From Odontesthes bonariensis (Eukaryota > Chordata > Actinopteri > Atheriniformes > Atherinopsidae), in assembly GCF_027942865.1 (NCBI RefSeq), contig NC_134521.1:1440501-1504500 (forward strand): a DNA stretch of 64,000 bases, given 5' to 3'. Of the stretch, positions 56,171-64,000 are shown in pieces (position 1 is the stretch's first letter; each line of letters opens with the position of its first letter). The position numbers and the translations under genes are program-made. The notes beneath the pieces are model-generated. The model was not told where the DNA came from and made no database searches. It saw only the letters and a program-made list of their open reading frames with translations.

Positions 56171-57112
56171 TTAAGGGGAAACTTTTGGCTTTCCTGAGAT
56201 ACCAGAAAGCTTCATTCGACAGCATAGATTGTACATGAGGACAGGTCTGATGGTCTGATCTCTGAGGCCATAGATCAGTGCACTCAAACACCTGGGAAGA
56301 ATGATCAAAAACATATAAAAAACATTCTGGATGCGTATAAGTACACTAAAGAGAACAAGTTTTGAGACAGCAAATAGTAATGGGTTATGTATCGTTGAGG
56401 AGATACTGAAGCCCAGCTGCACCAGATGCATCAGCAGTGTGTTACGAGCCTTAAGAGCTGAAGCTTTGTCTGTGGAGGCTGACCTGGCTGCTATAATTAC
56501 AACAATATAGGTGGAGGTGATTATCAGACCAGCACAAATAAACAGAAAACAAGTATAAGCTTCCTCATAATCGTAATATAGTGGTGAAAGCAACATGGCA
56601 ACTGTATTACAAAACGTTTTCATCTGCAGAGTTTCTAGCTCTTCGAAGGGAAATTCTAACATTAAAATGACTCGAATGACAACATTTATAAAACAAATGG
56701 CCCAAACCACAATAACAGCCACTGCTGTGTTTCTGATGGTGATGATGGAAGCGTGCCTCAGAGGGTAGCACACTGCTACACATCTCTCCAAAGACATCAC
56801 CACCAGTATCAGAGGGGAGATTTCATTTGCGAAATTTGCAAGAAAAAAGAAAACACCACATACAGGATATGTCAGAAATATTCCACACATAGACAATATG
56901 TACATCAACTGACTCACTGCCAGCTGAACGGTGTCTGCAAACAGGAGGTTATAGAGAAGAATGTAGCGGCAAGTTTCACGAAACACTGGTTTACTCCTCA
57001 AAGTGTACAACATGGTCCCATTAATGAAGAGGAATATACAGCATGGAACTGTAGTCAGAGTGGTATACAACACTCTCTCCAGGAACACCAGTCTAACAGT
57101 TGTGTTGGACAT
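56171..57112 (-). CDS. Odorant receptor 131-2-like, mosaic (OR7, unit C)
   Basis: Intact 313-residue single-exon receptor with patchwork ancestry. Residues 1 to about 135 follow OR6 (VRLVFLERVL, SMCGIFLTYPVCGVFFFLAN). Loop 2 to helix 5 (LLSPLYYDYEEAYTCFLFIC, AGLIITSTY) follows OR3, including a roughly 80-base identical DNA tract (about 56518-56597 against 17713-17791). Helix 7 (QNVFYMFLIILPR) and CCRMKLSG follow truncated OR4. The blend keeps all landmark residues (D60, C85/C168, ERC, W137), so it should still fold. Ligand range may combine parental features; this is inference. Confidence 0.92.
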   Translation of the reverse strand: MSNTTVRLVFLERVLYTTLTTVPCCIFLFINGTMLYTLRSKPVFRETCRYILLYNLLFADTVQLAVSQLMYILSMCGIFLTYPVCGVFFFLANFANEISPLILVVMSLERCVAVCYPLRHASIITIRNTAVAVIVVWAICFINVVIRVILMLEFPFEELETLQMKTFCNTVAMLLSPLYYDYEEAYTCFLFICAGLIITSTYIVVIIAARSASTDKASALKARNTLLMHLVQLGFSISSTIHNPLLFAVSKLVLFSVLIRIQNVFYMFLIILPRCLSALIYGLRDQTIRPVLMYNLCCRMKLSGISGKPKVSP

Positions 57113-58444
57113 CTCACAGAAAACATTTAAGGAATCAGAAATATCAATATGTTCATCTCACTGGACGACAAAAACCCTACAAATCCACTTTAGTCTGCTT
57201 TGTAAACACTGTCTCTTACTTAGTTACATCCAAAGCATAAACTCCTTCATTTACATGTCAGTGTATCAGCAGGCTGGAGTCTGTGTTTGCTTTGAGAAAG
57301 GCTGCTCTGGTTTACCTGCTATCACATTTCACTTATCAGCTTTGTCCAAGTCTAGGTTCAGGTTAAGCATAGTTAACAGTTCAGTAACAGGAAATTAAAT
57401 CTATTCTTCAAAATTAGCTGAAATTTTTGTTGATAGACTAGAGAAATCAAGAGAAATTTTGAATGTAAATGATCAACCTGTTGGTCTCACCAGAACACTA
57501 AAGCACAGTTGATATAGTTTGTGTCCCTTAAACACTTTAGATGCAACATATCTTAAAAACAAATAGTTGAAAAACTCAAACTAAGAAAGACTCGTCACCT
57601 GTGAAGATAGTTGTCAGGTCAGCACTTGTTTCTTTGTGGGCAAAGCTGGTCTGCTTGGTTTACTTGACCCAGCATATAATTTATGAGTTTTCTTAGCAAC
57701 CTGATCACATGATGCACCATGTTGACATGGTTACCAGATCACTGATGGTTCATTACACCTCCACAGTCTATATTACTTTATTTTCAAAACAAATTGGTTT
57801 AATTGTTGTCGCGTTTGAAAAAAATTTACTCTTTTAATCGTTAGATCAATTACTGAATTTAAAAACTATGGAAACAACAGGTCGTTCCAAAGTGGAGAAG
57901 TGTTTTTTCCTCAGACTAGTATGAATTTCTTCTCACTTTAGCGGTTCATTTTTGGAATTTTCTTAGTCTCCATGTCTTCTAATGAGTTAGATGGCGTTAT
58001 TGTCCATGTAAAAGCTTTAATAGCTAAAAAGTAAAAGGTAGACTCCAAAGGTAATCATTTCCCGCAAAGCACACTATCAATTAAAGGAGAGAAAATTATT
58101 ATTTTACTTTTAGGCTTCATTAAGATGCCAGTGGTATTCAGAACCACCCAAGGTCAAGTTTTTAAGTCCTCATAGAAGTAGATCTAAGTGTTCGAAAACT
58201 TCAGTCGGTTGGTTTTAATGTTTTAACATCTTTGCAATTTTTCTTTTTATGGATGTCCAAAGGAAGACGAAGGGCTGATTTTGTGTTTAACATTCATGTA
58301 CAGTACATATTCAAGCCAATTTTATTTATAGTATGGATAGATCCTAAATAACCTGAATACTTGGAGCCCGAGTGGCCCTTTGCCAAGGCTAAGAGACAAA
58401 GTACCTCCTGAACGTCTGCTAGAAGATGTGAAAGCAACAATACA
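57113..58444 (-). promoter_or_regulatory. OR7 5' flank, palindrome with one mismatch
   Basis: Same block as OR5 and OR6. The palindrome is changed to CATGATGCACCATG at 57708-57721, the only imperfect copy among six. No gene seen. Confidence 0.5.
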
Positions 58445-60229
58445 AACTATTTAAGATAAACACAAGAAACTTGTGATAGAGAAAAAATAGACCAGACTCA
58501 GCTAATAATTCCCTATAATATAGATCAGTGAGCAGTTGCTGACCAACATGTCATTGGGATCATCAGGTGGGAACCTCCTTTCAGTGTTTGGTCTAGTTGG
58601 GCCCAGGAGGGTAGACAGTGATCACTGGCGTCCCAGAGTCACTCCCCTAATGCCAGCCATCACTGCTCCTCACACCACAACAACCATCGTTTTTTTTTTT
58701 TTTTCACAACCACAAGCTACCTAAAGGGATAATCACAGACCAATAAGCTGATGTACACAGGAGCTGGAGTGATCCTAGAGCTGCCTGGCTACAGAACAAG
58801 AAACAATACCAGGAGTAGTAAGGGTCAGCACGCCTAATGCAGATGAGGGCTGGAGGCAAAGACCAAGGCAACATGGAGGGAGGCTATCCAGCTATCAGAG
58901 CTTCAGAAAGGTATAATGAAGAGGAAACTCCATAAGAAATACAACAAACTCTCCATACCTGAGGCTTTAGAGACTGTGAAACAATGACTCACAGCTCTGG
59001 CTACCCGCCTGAGAATGTACACTGGGGAAACTGAAGCCAGGAGAATAAATAGGATTTTCTCCACTGAACCATCCAAAGTTTACACTCAGTGGCAGGGTAA
59101 TAAGATGAGAATAGACCCACCCAGGGCTGAGACTGAACAATAGTGGAAGAGCATATGGGAGAAAGAAACATCATATAACCCCAACAATTTATGGCTAGTG
59201 GATCTGAGAGCTGACCACAGCAATCTCCCAGAAAAGGAACCAGTAACCATCACAGTCGCAGAAATGCAAAAAAGAGTCTCATGTATGAAAAGGTGGACTG
59301 CACCAGGCCCTGACATGATACACACCTACTGGCTAAAGAAACTAACTGCACTCCATGAACGCAGAGCAGCACAAATGGACCAGCTGCTAATGGATGGGAC
59401 GCACCCAGACTGGTTCACCAAAGTTCGGACTATCCTGTTCATAAAAGATCCACAGAAGGGAGTGATTCCATCCAACTACTGATCAATAATCTGCCTCCAC
59501 ACAACATGGAAGCTCCTGTCAAGAATCATAGCGGTTGAGTAGTTACACAGCTTAATACATGAGCGGAGGCCCACAAGGGACTTGGGAGTAACACAAGAGG
59601 AGATAAACACCAGCTACTGATCGACAGGACTGCCATTCAAGACTGTGAGATCAGACATACAAATCTGTGCACCGCCTAGATTAACTACAGGAAAGCCTAC
59701 AACTCTATTCCGCACACATGCATATTGGATTGCTTGGAACTCTACAACATAAACAGGAAACTAAGAGCCTTCATCAAGAACTCAATGGGACTGGGGAAGA
59801 CAACCCTGTAGGTCAATTCCAAGCCAACTGCACAAGTTAACATCAAGTGCGGTATCTACCGAGGAGATGCTCTGTCTCCCGTTGCGTTTCTGCATAGGCC
59901 TGAGCCCCCTCAGCTACATCATCAGAAAGAGTGGCTATGCATACCAGTTCCCAAGTGGAGCAACCATCATCCACCTCCTCTACATGGACAACATCAAGTT
60001 GTCAGGACTGAGCGAGACATCGACTCACTGATACATGTCACTAGGGTATACAGCAAGGACACTGGGATGTCAATTGGACTAGATAAGTATGTCTGAATAA
60101 TGTAAAAAAAAGGCAAGGTGATGGTTACTGTTGAACTACCAGAAAGCACCATAACAGATGTTGACCCATAGGCAAAAGGCAACCATGAGGAGGATAAAAG
60201 GAAGTCAGCCACAACCTAGTAGTTACATA

Positions 60230-60948
60230 AGCCGCTTTCGGACTGTAGGAACCTTTGGCAGTTCTAATAACCTTTTAATCCGCGGGGCCGTTTTCTCCCG
60301 TGTTCGGACATACAGGAACTCGGGGCTTTCTCCCTTAGTTCCTATAACTATTTAGCTCCTTCTCCGAGGTCGGGTCTTTTCATGGTTCTATAGAACGATC
60401 TGAGGAGGTGTGTGGTGGTCGGTAGCTACGCCCCATGTCATGCTATCATGGCTGAAATGTCTCCTCATATGACACAGACAGAACCGGCGGGTGTTTAATA
60501 AGTTAACTTACACTGGTCTCATTTGTCTGCAGCGCTCTGCTCTGCCTTTCTTCCTTCATGAAATAAAAAAGTATCTCCTGACTCTCTGTGAGCTTTTCCA
60601 GCCTCGATATTAGACGCCTGATGTGATTGTCCATGATTAATATCACCATCATGCAGACCATAAACACAGTGGCCTCCCCGCTCTCCATATTAGCTTCTTG
60701 GTGGTGTTTTTTCTACTCTCCTTACTTTTGCCGTTTTGTTTTGTGTTTGAACGTAGCGCTAAACGGCTAACGGCTAACACGTCACTGAAGCAGACGGCTG
60801 CGCGCGGCGCATCAGTCCCTATCAGGTCCCGACTCATGTGCGAATGCAGACTGAAACAGTTCCGCTGGGGAAGGACAGTTATCAGAACGAAATTCGAGGA
60901 GACAGTTCTGATAACTACTTTCTTAGAACTGTCTGTCCGAAAGCGGCT
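60230..60948. mobile_element. 719-base terminal-inverted-repeat element unique to unit C
   Basis: Perfect 14-base inverted ends AGCCGCTTTCGGAC (60230-60243) and its complement (60935-60948), with ATA on both sides (60227-60229, 60949-60951). Units A and B hold the empty site with one ATA (about 40924 and 50317). Superfamily not settled from the sequence. It contains one possible exon on the minus strand. Confidence 0.85.
60506..60688 (-). other. Possible first exon in the unit C element
   Basis: From ATG 60688 the frame reads MESGEATVFMVCMMVILIMD then RRLISRLEKLTESQEILF and meets a perfect splice-donor sequence GTAAGT (complement of 60506-60511) just before its stop. A short hydrophobic start followed by a helical stretch could be exon 1 of an element-encoded protein. 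No further exon is found in the element. Low certainty. Confidence 0.3.
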
Positions 60949-61248
60949 ATAGAGTGAGGTTGTGTTCTGAAGAGTCAGCTTAATGGGAAGAACAAAGTCT
61001 GAGCCATCAACACATATGTCCTGCCAGTCATCAGCTAACCCACTAATATAATAATCTGGCCAAATGAAGAGATAGAAGCCGGGGATATCAAGGCAAGGAA
61101 ACACTTTACAATTCATGGAGGGTCTCAACCCAAGTCCAGCACCATGAGTTTGTACACTGAGAGAAAGGAGGGTGGGCAGCGACTAGGCAGCTTCAGAGCT
61201 ACGATTAAGAATAAAACAACAAAGATTAAGGAATACATCAAGAAGAGG

Positions 61249-64000
61249 GTCCAAACAGTTGTTTGTGCTTAAGCACCAAACAGCAGTTTAGAGTACTCAC
61301 CCTTTTTGGAGGCACTGGAGAGTGCCCCTGTGGGCGAGTATCTCATTCTGCTGGGGGACTTCAATGCTCACATTGGCAATGACAGTGACACCTGGCAGGG
61401 CATGATTGGGAGAAACGGCCCCTTCGATCTGAATCAAAGTGGTGTTCTGTTGTTGAACTTTTGTGCTCGTCATGGACTGTCCGTAACGAACACCATGTCC
61501 AGGCCTAAGGGTGTCCATATGTGCACTTGGCACCAGGACACCCGAGGCCACAGTTTGACGATCGACTTTGTGGTTGTATCGTCGGACTTGTGGCCGTATG
61601 TCCTGGACAAGGGGCGGAGCTTCAACTGATCACCACCTGGTGGTGAGTTGGCTCCGTTGGTGGGGGAGGATGCCGATCAGACCTGGCAGGCCCAAGCGTA
61701 TTCTGAGGGTCTGCTGGGAACGTCTGGTGGAATCCCCTGCCAGAAGGAGCTTATACTCCTACCTACGGCAGGGCTTCAACCATGTCCCGTGGGAAGTGGG
61801 GAACATTGAGTCCGAATGGGCCATTGTTCCAGAACTTCAGCCATGAAGCTGAAGAAGGAGTCCTATCGGGACTTTTTGACCCGTGGGACTCTAGAAGCAG
61901 CTGAATTGGTACCGACGGGCCACGTTGCTGAGGCAAAAACTCGGGCGTGGGAGAAGTTCTGTGAGGCGTATGGAGAACGACTTCCGGACGGCCTCGAAGA
62001 GATTCTGATCCAACATCCGGCGGCTCAGGGGAGGAAGTGGTGCAGTGTCAACACAATGTATGGTGGGGATGGGGCTCAGCTGACCTAAACTGGCGACGTT
62101 GTAAGTCGGTGGGGGCAATACTCAATCCTCAATCCCACCGACACGCCTTCTGATGAGGAAGCAGAGTCGGGGACCTCTGATGTGGGGCCTCTCATTTCTG
62201 GGGCTGAGGTTGCCGAGGTGGTCGAAAAGCTCCTCGGTGGCAAGGCCCCAGGGGTGGATGAGGTCTGTCCCGAGTTCCTCAAGACTCTGGATATTGTAGG
62301 GCTGTCTTGTTTGACACGCCTCTGCAACATTGCGTGGACATCAGGGACAGTGCCTCTGGACTGGCAGATCGGGGTGGTGGTCCCCCTCTTTAAAAAGGGG
62401 GGATGGAGGGTGTGTTCCAACTACAGGGGGATCACACTCCTCAGCCTCCCTGGTAAGGTCTATTCGGGGGTACTGGGAGGAGGCTCCGTCAGACAGTCGA
62501 ATCGTGGTTTCAGGAGGAGCAGGGGGGACTTTCATCCTGGTCGTGGAACAGTGGACCAGCTCTACACCCTCAGCAGGGTCTTGAAGGGTGCATGGGAGTT
62601 CGCTCAACCGGTCTACATCTGTTTTGTGGACTGGGAGAAGGTGTTCGACCATGTCCCTCGGGGAGTCCTGTGGGGGATGCTCCGGGAGTATGGAGCGCCC
62701 CCGGCCATACCCCCTTGATAGGAGGTTGAGGGGGTCTGTTTTGGCGACCCCAGAATCGGGTCTCTGCTCTTTGCGGACGATGTGGTTCTGTTGGCGTCAT
62801 CGTGCCGTGACCTTCAGCTCTCACTGGAGCGGTTCGCAGCCGAGTGTGAAGCGGCTGGGATGAGAATCAGCACCTCCAAATCTGAGACCATGGTCCTCGG
62901 CCGGAAAAGGGTGGAATGCCCTCTCCGGGTCGGGAATGAGATCCTTGCCCAAGTGGAGGAGTTCAAGTATATTGGGGTCTTGTTAACTAATGAGGGACGA
63001 ATGTAGCAGGATATTGACAGGCGGATCGGTGCGGCGTCTGCAGTGATGCGGCTCTGCACCGGCCTGCCATGGTGAAGAAGGAGCTGAGCCAGAAGGCAAA
63101 GCTCTCGATTTACCAGTCAGTCTTCGTTCCTACCCTCACCTATGGTCACAAGCTGTGGGAAGTGACAGAAAGAACGAGATCACGGAAACAAGTGGCCAAA
63201 ATGGGCTTCCTCCGCAGGGTGTTTGGGCTCTCCCTTAAGCCGGAGTTACAGTTGACGCGTCGCTCACGGCCGTGGCGGACCGTGACGTCAAAATGACGTT
63301 TCAAAAAAGACGGCGCAGCCCGTTGTCGTGCACCAGTCGATTTTTGTAACTTGGCGGCGCCAACAACGACAGACCGGATGGACCAATTTGAGACTAGGCT
63401 CAGTCAGGAGGTGCGTTTGTACAGGCAGCTGTACGACACTGCAGTGAAACAGCACAGGGAGCACGTAAACCCAAAACTGGTGCACAGAGATTGGCAGAAC
63501 TTTGGGGAAAGAGGGAGAGTTCTGTAAGAATGTGTGGAAGAAGTTACGGGACAGATACATGAAGGCAAAGAAGAGGGCAGAGACTCCAAGTGGTGATGCC
63601 TGGGGCTTCAGACCTTCACCTCTTTTAACTGAATTAAAAAATTCAAATGATCCGAATACTGCAGCAATATCATTAATGACAGTATTCCTGTTCTTGACAG
63701 GGGCATTGTTTTCTTCTCGACTTTCATCGTTGAAGAGTAGTTAGCGGTAAGCTTAACGTAGCACCGCCACCTCTGTGACAGAGAAAATTGCAACAAATTG
63801 GCGCAAGTCAACTACTAGTGACTTGCGCCACTATATATAGCCGGCACGAAATCGTGACGTCATCAACACTGCTCGCGCTAGCAGACGCGCCAACCATGCT
63901 AGAACCTTAAGAGATAGGGTGAGAAGCTCGGTCATCCGGTAGAGGCTCGGAGTAGAGCCGCTGCTCCTCCACATCGAGAGGAGCCAGATGAGGTGGCTCG
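61249..64000 (+). mobile_element. Rex3/RTE LINE, dead (unit C copy, runs off the edge)
   Basis: Duplicate of 41223 onward, with the endonuclease [13 protein letters not shown] motifs (NYRGITLLSLPGK, LLFADDVVLLA at about 62766) and the C-terminal part. A short deletion at about 62125 removes part of YFEDLLNPTD, and a stop replaces a codon at 63004 (ATGTAGCAGG). The window ends inside its C-terminal region. Confidence 0.85.
63238..63906 (+). mobile_element. MADF-bearing Harbinger relic (unit C)
   Basis: Duplicate of 43216-43871 with TTA on each side (63235-63237, 63907-63909). It has 13 extra bases at about 63290-63303 relative to unit A. The MADF frame starts at ATG 63378 (MDQFETRLSQEVRLYRQLYD) and has the same frameshift near 63502. 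The 11-bp inverted repeat is perfect. Confidence 0.75.

Larger units (their letters stand above)
58445..61248 (+). mobile_element. Dead LINE of undetermined clade (unit C copy)
   Basis: Duplicate of 39140-41222 with the same stops and YMDN (59978-59989). It differs by a 4-base loss near 60003 and a 719-base inserted element at 60230-60948. Confidence 0.8.

Overview
The window reads as a teleost (most likely percomorph) fish nuclear locus. The evidence is a run of single-exon fish odorant-receptor genes surrounded by retroelements and DNA transposons typical of fish: Rex1-, Rex3/RTE-, L2- and HERO-type LINEs, a Ty3/Gypsy-like LTR element, hAT, PIF/Harbinger and a Helentron-like element. No tRNA, rRNA, CRISPR or operon-like structure was seen.

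The functional core is six intact 313-codon receptor genes, all on the minus strand and all odorant-receptor-131-2-like: 2924-3865 (OR1), 9004-9945 (OR2), 17365-18306 (OR3), 36861-37802 (OR5), 46254-47195 (OR6) and 56171-57112 (OR7). A seventh copy (OR4) keeps only its 3' third at 25754-26131. Each gene lies in a recognisable duplicated block: a 3' flank at lower coordinates with a candidate AATAAA signal, the gene, and a 5' flank of roughly 1 kb holding a conserved block with a palindrome (CATGATGCATCATG).

Layout. 1-12 kb holds OR1 and OR2, separated by a Helentron-like element and a Rex1-type LINE and followed by a BED-finger hAT relic. 12-19 kb holds a Rex3 relic and OR3, whose 3' flank carries a non-autonomous LTR element with a 5-bp target duplication. 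19-25 kb is nested transposons: a hairpin-ended repeat, a Harbinger element with a Myb-like gene, an L2 LINE and an inverted Helentron fragment. 25.3-31.3 kb holds truncated OR4 followed by a tandem array of the hairpin-ended repeat. 31.3-35.5 kb is a HERO-type LINE interrupted by a young Rex3 copy with a 12-bp target duplication. 35.5-64 kb is three units (A, B, C) with a period of about 9.4-9.9 kb, each containing an OR gene, its flank, a dead LINE with YMDN in place of YMDD, a dead Rex3 and a MADF-type Harbinger relic; a hAT relic lies before OR6 and before OR7.

How it fits together. The receptors presumably reach the cilia of olfactory neurons as alternative ligand sensors. The array grew by unequal exchange of gene-plus-transposon blocks. 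Lesions shared by units A, B and C predate the duplications, while a Harbinger insertion and a 0.6-kb deletion in B and a 719-bp insertion in C postdate them, giving a relative clock. OR7 is a patchwork of its neighbours, which points to gene conversion as well.
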